Shown: in pieces, positions 1 to 8,100 of the stretch | How the letters are laid out: the number at the start of each line of letters is the position of its first letter | Numbering within the stretch: position 1 is the first letter of the stretch | Origin: Actinomycetota bacterium | GTDB lineage: Bacteria > Actinomycetota > Thermoleophilia > Gaiellales > Gaiellaceae | Assembly (NCBI GenBank): GCA_009702325.1 | Contig: WLID01000001.1 | Span: 434,001-498,000, forward strand | DNA: 64,000 nt | Direction of reading: 5' to 3' | The notes under the pieces: generated by a model | What the model saw: only the letters and a program-made list of their open reading frames with translations | Database searches by the model: none | What the model was told of the DNA's origin: nothing | Translations under genes and position numbers: made by a program

Positions 1-66
1 GTGGCGGGCGCGGCCGCTGTGGCTCGGAAAGAGACTCCGAGCGAACCCGCGCCGCTCGCGCTCTAG
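1..66 (+). CDS. 3' end of an unidentified gene (partial)
   Basis: An open frame runs from the window edge to a TAG at 64-66 and encodes a 21-residue Ala/Pro-rich tail ending PSEPAPLAL. It is too short to assign to a family. Support comes from its stop, which shares the tetranucleotide CTAG with the stop of the convergent gene on the minus strand. The convergent gene pairs at 45.5 kb and 53.8 kb are arranged the same way. It could still be chance. Confidence 0.4.
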   Translation: MAGAAAVARKETPSEPAPLAL

Positions 67-575
67 TCGAACGCGGGAAGCCCGTCGAGCGACCGGCTGT
101 TTTTCTCAGCCACGTAGGCGCGCAGGTCGTCGTCGGTCTTGCTTGCGACCCAGCGTTCAAACTGGGTGCGTTCGCTGACGTATTCCATGAGCGGGACGCC
201 GAACCCGCACGAGTCGGAGACGCGGTCGACGTGAACGCGCACAATCGACCTCGCGCCACCAGGGCCTGGGTCGGTGTGAGGCAGCAGCTCTCCCCGCCCG
301 TGGAGCCGCACGATGCGGGGCGGCTCATCGAACGCGCAGAACATCACGCAGATGCGGCCGTCGTTGCGGAGGTGCGCGGCGGTCTCGGCACCCGAGCCAA
401 CACGGTCGTCGTACTCGACGGTGTGGTCGTCGATCACGCGGAAGGTGCCGATCGGCCCCTTTGGTGACAGGTTGACGTGCCCCCCGTCGGCTGGCGCGGT
501 GGCAACAAAGTAGAGGTGCTGGCGTTTCATCCACGTGGCCAACGCGTCGTCGATCCGTGGAAGCACCTTTCCCAT
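63..575 (-). CDS. Pyridoxamine 5'-phosphate oxidase-family protein
   Basis: A 170-residue single-domain protein with the split-barrel flavin-binding look of the PPOX family: an early FVATAPADGGHVNLSPKG segment (the family's ATxxxDGxPxxSPxG region), then strands leading to ICVMFCAFDEPPRIVRLHGRGEL. Family members bind FMN, F420 or heme and reduce small substrates. The SPKGP version is common in actinobacterial uncharacterised PPOX proteins, so no substrate is claimed. ATG start at 575. A TAGGCT -10-like box lies 6 nt upstream of the start, so the mRNA may be leaderless. Confidence 0.85.
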   Translation of the reverse strand: MGKVLPRIDDALATWMKRQHLYFVATAPADGGHVNLSPKGPIGTFRVIDDHTVEYDDRVGSGAETAAHLRNDGRICVMFCAFDEPPRIVRLHGRGELLPHTDPGPGGARSIVRVHVDRVSDSCGFGVPLMEYVSERTQFERWVASKTDDDLRAYVAEKNSRSLDGLPAFD

Positions 576-581
576 CTCGCG

Positions 582-587
582 AGCCTA
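582..587 (-). promoter_or_regulatory. Leaderless-type -10 box of PPOX gene
   Basis: On the minus strand TAGGCT is followed by 6 nt and the ATG at 575, leaving no room for a ribosome-binding site. Confidence 0.45.
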
Positions 588-628
588 CCAATGTGGCGAT
601 GAGCCGTTCTGAGGCGGACGGGCGCGGC

Positions 629-634
629 TACCAT
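629..634 (+). promoter_or_regulatory. Leaderless-type -10 box of vanW-like gene
   Basis: TACCAT lies 9 nt before the GTG at 644. This argues for that start rather than the in-frame ATGs further upstream, which also overlap the divergent gene. Confidence 0.4.
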
Positions 635-643
635 TGCCCGACC

Positions 644-2461
644 GTGACCGAGCAGAGCACCCGATCGGATGCTCGTGCCCGGCCTACTCCGGCGCTCACG
701 CGTAAGCGTCATGTGGGTGCTGCCGGAGTTGCGGCCGGGCTCGCAGCCGCCGCTATCGCGGTCGGCTACGCGTTCCAGGGTTCGCTCATGACCCTGCCTG
801 ACGGCACCACGATTGCGGGGGTGAAGGTCGGTGGTCTTTCGACCACTGCGGCCGTCGCGTTGCTGGAGGAGAAGTCGGCCGCGGTTGCGTCGATACCGGT
901 CACATTTACGGCGCGCGATCACAGTTGGAAGATTGCCCCCGAGCAGTTGGGTGTTCGGGTTGATTGGCAGGAGGCTGTTGATCGGGCGAAGAGCCGTGCG
1001 GGCGGGGTCGCGATCTTGCGGGGCTTCCGTCGCATTCAGCTCAAGTTCGCGCCGCTCCACCTGAGCGCGTCGCCCGAGAGTTATGAGCCGGCCGTCGAGT
1101 ACGAGGTGAGCTTGATCGCTTCGACGATCGATAAGCCTCACCGCGATCCGCGGCTTGTCCGGCGTGGCCTCTTGATTCGGGAGATCCCCGGCGAGTCGGG
1201 TGTCGTGCTTGATCGCGATCAGTCCGCGTCGCTGATCGTGGGTGCCCTTGCGGGGTTCGTGCGCGAAACGGTGTCGCTTCCGGTGCGCACCGATCAGCCC
1301 GCGTTGATCGACGACAAGCTTGTGCGCACGCGTCTGCTTGCAGAACGGATCCTTTCGGGGCCGGTCGTGTTGCGGCTTGGGCGCCAGCGCATTGTGGTGA
1401 CGCCGAACCAGCTTGCACCGATGCTGCAGCTGCCCGCGAGAGCGAGGGGAGACATCGTCCTTGGAGGCGAGGCTGGTGACGCGTTCTTCGCGAAGCTCGC
1501 CAAGCGGATCGGCTCAACGGCCCGCGATGCGGGGTTCGCCGCGGAGGGGAACAGGGTGCGTCTGGTTCCGTCGCGGGCCGGGGTTGGACTTGATGTTGCG
1601 AAGAGTGCCGAGGCGTTGCTTAAGGCTGCTGAACGTGGAACGAACCGTGTTGTTCGGCTTGCGGTGGGTCGTGTTCAGCCGACGCGTACGACTGCTGAGG
1701 CGAAGGCGATGGGAATCACCGGGGTTGTCGGAACGTACGAGACGACGTTCGGGGGTGTCCCGAATCGCATTCACAACGTGGAGCTCGTGTCGCACCTGGT
1801 CGATAACAAGCTGATTGAGCCCGGGGCGACGTTCTCGTTCAACGACACGACCGGCGAGCGGACGGCTGCGAAGGGATTTCTTGAGGCGCCGGTGATCATC
1901 AATGGCGAGGTGCAGACAGGCCTTGGGGGCGGGGTGTGCCAGGTTTCAACGACGGTGTTCAACGCCGCGTATGAGGCGGGTCTGCCGATCACTGCCCGCA
2001 CAAATCACGCGATCTACATCTCGCACTATCCGCTTGGCCGCGACGCAACGGTTGACTATCCGAGCACCGACCTGAAGTTCGTGAACGACACGGGGCACTG
2101 GTTGTTGCTGCGGACGTTCGTCACGTCGTCGTCGCTCGTCGCCACGTTGTATGGCACGCCGCAGCATCGGAAAGTTGAGACGGCGACGTTGCCGCTTCGT
2201 TGGGTTGGGCCGCCCCCGGTGAAGAAGACGATCGACAGGGCGCTGAGGCCAGGTGAGAAGGTGGTTGACGATCCGGGTGTGCCGGCGCAGGCGACGTCTG
2301 TGACCCGAACGGTCTTTGCCCCGGATGGAACGGAGCTCTCTCAAGGAACGTGGGTGTCGAACTACCGGGCGGTTGCGAAGCTCGTTCGTATTGGGCCGAA
2401 GAAGAAGGGCGCGGCTACGACTGGCGCCGCAACGGCGGCAACTACGACGACTCAGCAGTAG
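644..2461 (+). CDS. VanW family protein with putative peptidoglycan-binding repeats
   Basis: About 605 residues. Residues 20-50 hold a basic stretch followed by a hydrophobic segment (AGVAAGLAAAAIAVGYAF), a signal anchor placing the rest outside the membrane. The middle carries two related segments of the type annotated as putative peptidoglycan-binding (YoaR/PG_binding_4). The VanW domain begins near GTYETTFGGVPNRIHNVEL and includes FSFNDTTGERTAAKGF and GGGVCQVSTTVFNAA, the usual VanW signature with its single Cys. VanW occurs in some glycopeptide-resistance operons but is mostly a general Gram-positive envelope protein of unknown mechanism. The end is Ala/Thr-rich. The last 20 nt overlap the convergent thioesterase gene. 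I chose the GTG at 644 because upstream codons lack coding character. Confidence 0.9.
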   Translation: MTEQSTRSDARARPTPALTRKRHVGAAGVAAGLAAAAIAVGYAFQGSLMTLPDGTTIAGVKVGGLSTTAAVALLEEKSAAVASIPVTFTARDHSWKIAPEQLGVRVDWQEAVDRAKSRAGGVAILRGFRRIQLKFAPLHLSASPESYEPAVEYEVSLIASTIDKPHRDPRLVRRGLLIREIPGESGVVLDRDQSASLIVGALAGFVRETVSLPVRTDQPALIDDKLVRTRLLAERILSGPVVLRLGRQRIVVTPNQLAPMLQLPARARGDIVLGGEAGDAFFAKLAKRIGSTARDAGFAAEGNRVRLVPSRAGVGLDVAKSAEALLKAAERGTNRVVRLAVGRVQPTRTTAEAKAMGITGVVGTYETTFGGVPNRIHNVELVSHLVDNKLIEPGATFSFNDTTGERTAAKGFLEAPVIINGEVQTGLGGGVCQVSTTVFNAAYEAGLPITARTNHAIYISHYPLGRDATVDYPSTDLKFVNDTGHWLLLRTFVTSSSLVATLYGTPQHRKVETATLPLRWVGPPPVKKTIDRALRPGEKVVDDPGVPAQATSVTRTVFAPDGTELSQGTWVSNYRAVAKLVRIGPKKKGAATTGAATAATTTTQQ

Positions 2462-2855
2462 CGACGGCCTCGATCAGCCAGGCGGGGATGCGCGTGGGGC
2501 GCATCGTCTGCCTGTCGACCGTGCCGTGGAGCGTCCAGCCTTCAGACACCACCTCGCCGTCTCGCTCGATGGCGTATTCGAATCGGAACCGCGCACCTTT
2601 CATGTCGACGCATCTGGCGTGGATGGTGAGCGTTTCGTCGAATCGTGTTGGGCGGATGAACTTCGCCCACGATTCGAGGACGACTGCCTCGATGCCTTCG
2701 TCGCGGAGCCGCTGGTAGCCCCCGGCGTAGCGCGAGAGGTAGTCGACGCGCGCGACCTCAAACCAGATGAACGTGTTTGAGTTGTGTGCAACTCCTTGAG
2801 CGTCGGTTTCGGCGAACCGGACGCGCACGTCGGACGAAAAGGTGTAGCCGTTCAT
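2442..2855 (-). CDS. Acyl-CoA thioesterase, 4-hydroxybenzoyl-CoA/YbgC-FadM family
   Basis: A 137-residue hotdog-fold protein. RVRFAETDAQGVAHNSNTFIWFEVAR matches the YbgC/FadM active-site region (xYxDTDxxGhVyhxxYlxwfexaR), with the catalytic Asp at the D of ETDAQG. It should hydrolyse an acyl-CoA in the cytosol; chain preference cannot be read. Its ATG overlaps the stop of dinB by 4 nt (ATGA), so it is translationally coupled behind the polymerase. That pairing does not suggest a shared pathway. Confidence 0.88.
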   Translation of the reverse strand: MNGYTFSSDVRVRFAETDAQGVAHNSNTFIWFEVARVDYLSRYAGGYQRLRDEGIEAVVLESWAKFIRPTRFDETLTIHARCVDMKGARFRFEYAIERDGEVVSEGWTLHGTVDRQTMRPTRIPAWLIEAVATAESS

Positions 2856-3928
2856 TGGGGTGGAACGATAGAGGCAGTCTCGAGTGAGAGCTGCGCGTCA
2901 CCGGCGAGGCCAGAGACGCCGACACCGACGAGCCGTAGTGGCCCCGGACGGTCGAGTAGTGCGCGGTCAAGGAGGCTGCATGCGAGTTCCGCGATTCGTT
3001 CGGCGTCGTCGACCCCCACACGGAGGGAGCTTGAGCGTGTTCGGATCGTGAAGTCGGGGTAGCGGAGTTTGGTCGTGACGGTTCGGGCCGCTTGACCTCG
3101 GGAGCGGAGGTGTTCGGCGAGTTTGACGCTCATCCGACGGAGTTCGTCGTGGAGCTTCTCGGGGTCCCCGACATCGCGCGCAAACGTCTCTTCGTGCGAG
3201 ATCGAGATTCGTTCGGATGATGTTTCGAGTGGTCGCGGATCGATGCCTTGGGCCCGTTCGCGAAGGAGTGCGCCGACCTTGCCGGGAAGGAAGCGGCGGA
3301 GCGTGACGTCGTCTGTCGCTGCGAGCGCTCCGATCGTTTCGACTCCGGCGGCGATCAGCCGCTCTTCGGCGCGGGGACCGACTCCCGGAAGGATCCGGAT
3401 TGGGAGCGGCGCGAGGAACGCCGCTTCGTGGCCGGGCCTGACGGCGGTGAGTCCTCCGGGCTTCCGCCGGTCGGAGGCAATCTTCGCGACGACCTTGGAT
3501 GTCGCGACACCAAGGGAGCACGACAGGCGTGTGCGGGCGCGCACGACGGCACGGATCGCTTCGGCGAGCGCGCGCGCGTCGTCGAAGGATGGGGCGACCT
3601 CCCCGAGATCGAGGTAGCCCTCGTCGATTCCCGCCTGCTCGACGGTTGGAACCATCTCGTGCACGACCGACCAGACGGCTTGTGAGTACTCCCGATAGAC
3701 CGACATGCGTGAGGGGACGAAGACCACTTCGGGGCAACGTCGGAATGCCTCTGCGCACGACATTGCCGAGCGAATGCCAAAGCCGCGTGCCATGTAGTTC
3801 GCCGTTGCGACGACGCCGCGCCCCTTCGGGTCGCCACCTACCACGAGCGGCACGGTTGCAAGTTCGGGCCGTTCCAGCTCTTCGACGGCCGCGAAGAACG
3901 CGTCGAGGTCGAGGTGAGCGACGATCAT
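2852..3928 (-). CDS. dinB: DNA polymerase IV (Y-family translesion polymerase)
   Basis: 358 residues, the normal Pol IV length. IVAHLDLDAFFAAVEE at the N-terminus carries the first catalytic Asp. GIDEGYLDL holds the second acidic pair; the family consensus is SIDEAYLD, so Ser and Ala are replaced by Gly here. A helix-hairpin-helix thumb (ILPGVGPRAEERLIAAGV) and little-finger domain follow. No LexA box is obvious upstream. I chose the ATG at 3928 because the longer frame would add 26 non-conserved residues and a TACGCT -10 box sits 7 nt before this ATG. First gene of a dinB-thioesterase pair. Confidence 0.93.
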   Translation of the reverse strand: MIVAHLDLDAFFAAVEELERPELATVPLVVGGDPKGRGVVATANYMARGFGIRSAMSCAEAFRRCPEVVFVPSRMSVYREYSQAVWSVVHEMVPTVEQAGIDEGYLDLGEVAPSFDDARALAEAIRAVVRARTRLSCSLGVATSKVVAKIASDRRKPGGLTAVRPGHEAAFLAPLPIRILPGVGPRAEERLIAAGVETIGALAATDDVTLRRFLPGKVGALLRERAQGIDPRPLETSSERISISHEETFARDVGDPEKLHDELRRMSVKLAEHLRSRGQAARTVTTKLRYPDFTIRTRSSSLRVGVDDAERIAELACSLLDRALLDRPGPLRLVGVGVSGLAGDAQLSLETASIVPPQ

Positions 3929-3935
3929 GTGTTCG

Positions 3936-3941
3936 AGCGTA
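3936..3941 (-). promoter_or_regulatory. Leaderless-type -10 box of dinB
   Basis: Minus-strand TACGCT, then 7 nt, then the dinB ATG. Confidence 0.4.
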
Positions 3942-3974
3942 GTCGCAGCCGCGGGCGGCAACCCTCGGCGGTGG

Positions 3975-4628
3975 CTACAGCAGCTCGGCGGCGACCGACT
4001 CGGCAATCATCGTGGTTTCGTCGAGCGAGAGCCCAGCCGCGGTCGAGTCCGCGTGGCGGGCTGTTCTGAACCGGCTTCGCGGTGTGACGGGAGGCCGGTT
4101 GATGGTGTGCAGCCCCGAAATGGCATCGAGGTAGCTTTGAACTCCGAGCGCAACCTTCCCGGCCGGTGCGTTCGCCGCGTGGAGCGTTTCGACCAACCCC
4201 GCGAGCGCCTGCTTTTCGTTGTGCGTGAGGGTGATCTTGAAGCCGTCGGGTCCAACATCGACGCTGATTAGCCGCCGGTGGAAGAGCCCGACGCCTGCCG
4301 ACCCGACCGCCAGCAGCAGCAGTACGACGACGAGTGTCTCCGAGCGTCGTGATGGCGCGGCCACGCTCGTTGCGCGCTCGATCGCCACGACGGCGCCGCC
4401 CGCAGTTGCCGATCCCGACCGCTGTGTTGTGGTGACGGTGCGCACGACACCAGTGCGCCCTTCGTCGGCTGGGAGCCAGATCCGCCAGATCGCAATCCAG
4501 AGGAGGAGCGCGGCGAGCGGGAGCAGCAGGAGCGGCACGACGTTCTCGCTGAGCCAGGCGAGGAAGCTGGCGAAGGCGCGCCGCCAGGCTGGCCGCACGT
4601 TCCTTCGTGGGGAAGCGGTGGAAACCAT
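3975..4628 (-). CDS. Two-transmembrane hypothetical protein
   Basis: 217 residues, no family recognised. A basic N-terminus is followed by a transmembrane helix (residues about 27-50, ENVVPLLLLPLAALLLWIAI), a 50-residue Ser/Thr/Arg-rich external loop, and a second helix (about 98-115, TLVVVLLLLAVGSAGVGLF). The cytosolic C-terminal domain (about 95 residues) begins LISVDVGPDGFKITLTHNEKQALAGLVETL. Codon use and a TAGAGT box 7 nt before the ATG support a real gene. It is divergent from the coiled-coil gene at 4729, and a TTGAC-N4-GTCAA palindrome lies between them. Function unknown. Confidence 0.7.
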   Translation of the reverse strand: MVSTASPRRNVRPAWRRAFASFLAWLSENVVPLLLLPLAALLLWIAIWRIWLPADEGRTGVVRTVTTTQRSGSATAGGAVVAIERATSVAAPSRRSETLVVVLLLLAVGSAGVGLFHRRLISVDVGPDGFKITLTHNEKQALAGLVETLHAANAPAGKVALGVQSYLDAISGLHTINRPPVTPRSRFRTARHADSTAAGLSLDETTMIAESVAAELL

Positions 4629-4635
4629 GGCCGCG

Positions 4636-4641
4636 ACTCTA
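4636..4641 (-). promoter_or_regulatory. Leaderless-type -10 box of two-TM gene
   Basis: Minus-strand TAGAGT, then 7 nt, then the ATG at 4628. Confidence 0.4.
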
Positions 4642-4646
4642 GACTG

Positions 4647-4660
4647 TTGACTATGGTCAA
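4647..4660. promoter_or_regulatory. TTGAC-N4-GTCAA palindrome in a divergent intergenic region
   Basis: A perfect 5-bp inverted repeat around TATG, between the divergent starts at 4628 and 4729. It could be an operator, or just a -35-like TTGACT/TTGACC on either strand. No regulator is adjacent. Confidence 0.3.
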
Positions 4661-4728
4661 TGCAACTCGGCGGCTGGCTGCTGCCGCCATGGGGCTATGG
4701 TGTGAGCAGTCGTCGAGAGGAGCGGAAC

Positions 4729-5031
4729 ATGGTTCGTCGCACGGTGATCTCGCAGCTGCAGTCGGTGGGTGAAGGGGCGCTTGGCAAGCTCGCGCAGAGC
4801 CCTGTGACGCACAAGGCTCTCGAAGGCGCGATGCAGGTGAAGGATCGGGTCGAGAAGCTTGTGCGCGGCCTCGAGGACATGGACGGACGGGTTGCGAAGC
4901 TTGAAGCGCGCGTTGCGAAGCTTGAGGCAGCGAAGGCTCCGGCTCGTGCTGCCGCCAAGACGCCCGCGAAGTCAGGCGCAGCGGCACCGAAGAAGCCGAC
5001 TGCCCGAAAGCCCGCCGCTCCGAAGGAGTAG
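4729..5031 (+). CDS. Small coiled-coil protein with Lys/Ala/Pro histone-H1-like tail
   Basis: 100 residues. The first 45 are amphipathic (MVRRTVISQLQSVGEGALGK onward). Next is a short coiled coil with the direct repeat RVAKLEARVAKLEAA. The tail of about 35 residues (APARAAAKTPAKSGAAAPKK onward) is of the type found on actinobacterial histone-like and phasin-like proteins. GAGAGGAG lies 6-13 nt upstream of the ATG at 4729, a strong ribosome-binding site, and rules out the longer frame. Two readings fit: nucleoid or polyphosphate-associated protein, or a granule-surface/phasin-like protein. Neither is proven. Confidence 0.75.
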   Translation: MVRRTVISQLQSVGEGALGKLAQSPVTHKALEGAMQVKDRVEKLVRGLEDMDGRVAKLEARVAKLEAAKAPARAAAKTPAKSGAAAPKKPTARKPAAPKE

Positions 5032-5039
5032 CTCGCCGG

Positions 5040-5939
5040 TTAGGCGGGGACGCGTACGTTCAGCGCTGCGGGCACGATTTCGAAGCGCACTGGGGTGGTG
5101 CCACTCGGCTCACCTTCGAGTTCGATCGGAAGTGGTCGCGTTGACTCGACCTCGATCCAGGGTGAGCGCACAACATCGACCTTCTTGTGCTTCAGGTGCC
5201 CGCCGCCATAGAGCTTCGGTGACGTGGTGATGAAGTCAAGCTTCGAGACATCGCCGAAGAAGACGATGTCGAACAGCCCGTCGTCGGGAACTGCGTTCGG
5301 GGCGAGCATCATGCCGCCACCTGCGTAGCGTCCGTTTGCGACGACGACGTTGTTCATCAGGCCGGTTCGTTCGCCACCCTCGAAGCGTGTTGTGACATCA
5401 CCGTTTTTCCAGGCGAGGAACACGCGTGTGAGGGCGTAGTAGAAGGTTGCCTTGCCGCCGAGCGCCTTCGACATGCCGTTCGCGCGATCGGCGACCGCGC
5501 CGCTCATCCCAACCGAACCCATGCTGGCGAAGTGGCGCACCTGCCGTGAGCCATCTGTAGCTGTGAACGTGACCTTGCCGACGTCGACGGTTCGCGCCGT
5601 GCCGTTCAATGCAACCGCGACAGCGTCATCGAACTTCTGCGGGATGCCGTAGGTGCGGCCAAAGTCTTGGCCTGTGCCATTGGGGAGCACTGCCAAGGTG
5701 GTGCCGGTTCCGACGATGCCGTTGACGACCTCGTTCAGCGTGCCGTCTCCGCCGACGGCGACGAGCAGGGTGTCAGGCGCTGCGGCGCTGCGAGCAAGCT
5801 CTGTGAGGTGTCCTGGGCGCTCCGAGAAGAGCACCTCTCCCGGCAGCCCAAGCTCCGCCGCGCGAGCGGCGAGCTTGGGCCATTTCTTGCCGGTCGAGCC
5901 GTTCCCACTCGCCGGGTTGACGAGGAAGACGGCCCGCAT
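5040..5939 (-). CDS. Diacylglycerol kinase-family lipid kinase (YegS/DgkB-like)
   Basis: 299 residues. FLVNPASGNGSTGKKW is the N-terminal NPxSG phosphate-binding motif, and VAVGGDGTLNEVVNG is the GGDGTxxE signature of the DAGK catalytic domain. LAVLPNGTGQDFGRTYGIP supplies the PxGTxNDFAR-type motif, with Gln for Asn. The C-terminal beta-sandwich contains NVVVANGRYAGGGMMLAPNA. It phosphorylates a lipid such as diacylglycerol at the membrane. The ATG follows the deoD stop after 2 nt, so the two genes are in one operon. Confidence 0.9.
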   Translation of the reverse strand: MRAVFLVNPASGNGSTGKKWPKLAARAAELGLPGEVLFSERPGHLTELARSAAAPDTLLVAVGGDGTLNEVVNGIVGTGTTLAVLPNGTGQDFGRTYGIPQKFDDAVAVALNGTARTVDVGKVTFTATDGSRQVRHFASMGSVGMSGAVADRANGMSKALGGKATFYYALTRVFLAWKNGDVTTRFEGGERTGLMNNVVVANGRYAGGGMMLAPNAVPDDGLFDIVFFGDVSKLDFITTSPKLYGGGHLKHKKVDVVRSPWIEVESTRPLPIELEGEPSGTTPVRFEIVPAALNVRVPA

Positions 5940-5941
5940 GA

Positions 5942-6658
5942 TCAGACCTTGTCGGAGGTTGCGACCTGGAGCGCCAGCTGCGTCATCCGGTCGACTGCTG
6001 CGCGCAGGTCTTCGTCGGAGATCCGCTTGAACTCACCTTCGACAACGATGTCGCTGACTGTGAGGAAGCACGACGTCGAGACACCGCGGAGCGCGCCGAC
6101 GGTGAACAGGGCGGCCGCTTCCATCTCGACGGCGAGCACACCCCGCGACGACCACCGCTCGTACTGGCCACCGTCAGGGTTGTAGAACAGGTCGCTCGAA
6201 ACGATTGGCCCGACATGGATCTGCTCGTTCGAATGCTTGGCGATATGCACCGCCTCGTGGACGAGGTTCCAGCTTGCGGTCGGGCAGTGCGGCTCGTTGC
6301 CAACAAGGTGCATGGCGGTCGAGTCGGCCGGAACCGCCGAGAGGGCAACGATCAGGTCGCCAAGGGAGTGCGTCGGCTGAAGGCCGCCGCAGGTGCCGAC
6401 GCGGATGAGCTTCTTGCAGCCGAGCTGCACAAGCTCTTCAAACACGATGGTGGCACCAGGACAACCCATACCGGTCCCCTGGACGGAAACGGGCTTCCCG
6501 TTGTAGGTGCCCGTGTAGCCAAGAAGCCCACGCTCGGAATTGCGCTGGACGACGTTTTCGAGGTAGGACTCGGCGATGTACTTGGCGCGGAGAGGGTCTC
6601 CGGGCAACAGGACGGCCTCGGCGTAATCGCCGGGCTCGGCGCGAACGTGAATAGGCAT
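5942..6658 (-). CDS. deoD: Purine-nucleoside phosphorylase, DeoD type
   Basis: 238 residues, typical of the hexameric PNP/uridine phosphorylase superfamily. AVLLPGDPLRAKYIAE is the phosphate-binding GDP.R motif, GTGMGCPGATIVFEEL and RVGTCGGLQ are family signatures, and VLAVEMEAAALFTVGAL carries the Glu-Met-Glu ribose-binding motif. The base-contact Asp is in SDIVVEGE. It splits purine nucleosides to base and ribose-1-phosphate, feeding the salvage enzyme Hpt encoded at 9.1 kb. The ATG at 6658 is preceded by a TAGAGT box at 8 nt. First gene of the pair with the lipid kinase. Confidence 0.93.
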   Translation of the reverse strand: MPIHVRAEPGDYAEAVLLPGDPLRAKYIAESYLENVVQRNSERGLLGYTGTYNGKPVSVQGTGMGCPGATIVFEELVQLGCKKLIRVGTCGGLQPTHSLGDLIVALSAVPADSTAMHLVGNEPHCPTASWNLVHEAVHIAKHSNEQIHVGPIVSSDLFYNPDGGQYERWSSRGVLAVEMEAAALFTVGALRGVSTSCFLTVSDIVVEGEFKRISDEDLRAAVDRMTQLALQVATSDKV

Positions 6659-6666
6659 GGCGCAGG

Positions 6667-6672
6667 ACTCTA
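6667..6672 (-). promoter_or_regulatory. Leaderless-type -10 box of deoD
   Basis: Minus-strand TAGAGT, 8 nt, then the deoD ATG. Confidence 0.4.
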
Positions 6673-6699
6673 CCCCGGGAGGCGCCAATCCGCGAGGAT

Positions 6700-7494
6700 A
6701 TGGCTCACGTGGCACTTCTCATCGATCCCTCGCTGGAACAGGTACTTGAGTTCTGTGGCCGCGATCCCGTGGAACGGGTCTTCCTTGAAGATGTCGCGCG
6801 AAGGGGCGGCGGGCGGTTTGTCGGCTCGCTTCGCGACGACGGGTTGCTCTCAGCCCTCTGCCATGTTGGGGCGAACCTCGTGCCATCTGGTGCCGACTGC
6901 GAGGTGTTCGCACCGGTTGCTGGGCTCAGTCGGGCCCGAATGATCATTGGCGAGACCGGCGCGGTCTCGGCCCTCTGGGATGCGGCGTCATGGGGAATGC
7001 CGACACCGCGCGAAGATCGTCCAGGTCAGCCGGTGTATGCGATCGATGAGCCTCCCCCTCCGGGCGAGACGGGGTTGCGGGCCGCGAACCTTGCCGACCT
7101 GCCGTTCCTTCTGCCGGCGTGCGCTGCGGCGCACGAACTTGAGCTGGGCGTGAACCCGATGCAACGCGATCCCGACTCGTTCCGTTGGCGCACGATCGCT
7201 CACATCGAAGAGGGGCGCTCCTGGCTTTGGCTTGAAGACGGGGTGATCCGATTCAAGGCTGAAGCGTCCGCGTGGACGCCGGACGCGGTGCAGATCCAGC
7301 AGGTGTGGACCGACCCGGAGGCGCGGGAGCAAGGATTCGCAGGTCGCGCGTTGCGTGATCTTTGCCGACTGTTGCTTGAGACGACACCGACCGTGACGCT
7401 CTTCGTGCGCACCGACAATGCGCCTGCACTCCGGCTGTACGAGTCGATCGGCATGCGCCACGTGCTCACTTTTCGGAGCCTGTTGCTGCCATGA
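6700..7494 (+). CDS. GNAT acetyltransferase with N-terminal DUF4081 domain
   Basis: 264 residues in two halves. The first 110 resemble DUF4081, the actinobacterial N-terminal partner domain (GRFVGSLRDDGLLSALCHVGANLVPSG). From about 125 a GNAT domain runs through VQIQQVWTDPEAREQGFAGRAL, the acetyl-CoA pyrophosphate loop, to FVRTDNAPALRLYESIGM, the usual GNAT C-terminal N-x3-A/R-x-L-Y-x3-G-F/M motif. It acetylates an unknown amine. The last 4 nt overlap the next gene (ATGA), giving an operon with the phosphatase. Confidence 0.88.
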   Translation: MAHVALLIDPSLEQVLEFCGRDPVERVFLEDVARRGGGRFVGSLRDDGLLSALCHVGANLVPSGADCEVFAPVAGLSRARMIIGETGAVSALWDAASWGMPTPREDRPGQPVYAIDEPPPPGETGLRAANLADLPFLLPACAAAHELELGVNPMQRDPDSFRWRTIAHIEEGRSWLWLEDGVIRFKAEASAWTPDAVQIQQVWTDPEAREQGFAGRALRDLCRLLLETTPTVTLFVRTDNAPALRLYESIGMRHVLTFRSLLLP

Positions 7495-8084
7495 GTCGCG
7501 TGATCTTGGCGCGGCATGGCGAGAGCGTGTTTAGCGCCGTCGGCCTTCTGAACGGTGATCCGACCGTCCCCGGTGGCCTCACCGCGCAGGGTGTCGCTGA
7601 AGCCGAGGCCCTCGCTATCGAGATCGCGAGTGAGCCGATCGCGCTTTGCATTCACACCGAGTTTGAGCGGGTCAGTCAGACCGCGGCCCTTGCCCTCGCG
7701 GGTCGGGATGTCCCAACACTCATCGAGCCGTTGCTCAACGATCCGCGCTACGGCAAGTACGAGCGGGCCGACCTCGACGGCTACCGCGACTGGGCTGCCT
7801 CAGCTGGCTCCGGAACACGGGCCGAGGGTGGAGGCGAGAGTCGACAGGAGATCGTCGAGCGGTATGCCGACGGCTACCGTGCAGTCCTCGCCCGGCCCGA
7901 ATCGACGATCCTCGTTGTCGCCCACTCGCTGCCGATCGCCTACGCCTTGGCCGCGCGTGACGGAACACCGCCGCAGCCGCGCGTCCCACTGGCGGCATAC
8001 GCAACGGCCTACCGGTTTGAACGCCGCGAGCTTGAGCGGGTGGTTGACACCCTGGATGCGTGGCTCAGCGATCCCGACTGGTGA
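7491..8084 (+). CDS. Histidine phosphatase (phosphoglycerate mutase-like)
   Basis: 197 residues. VILARHGES holds the catalytic RHG, and TILVVAHSLPIAYAL the second catalytic His. DPRYGKYERADLDGY lies where broad-specificity phosphatases have their acidic residue. The substrate cannot be told from sequence. Coupled to the GNAT gene by a 4-nt overlap and followed 16 nt later by tilS. Confidence 0.9.
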   Translation: MSRVILARHGESVFSAVGLLNGDPTVPGGLTAQGVAEAEALAIEIASEPIALCIHTEFERVSQTAALALAGRDVPTLIEPLLNDPRYGKYERADLDGYRDWAASAGSGTRAEGGGESRQEIVERYADGYRAVLARPESTILVVAHSLPIAYALAARDGTPPQPRVPLAAYATAYRFERRELERVVDTLDAWLSDPDW

Positions 8085-8100
8085 GTGCGACACTGAGGGT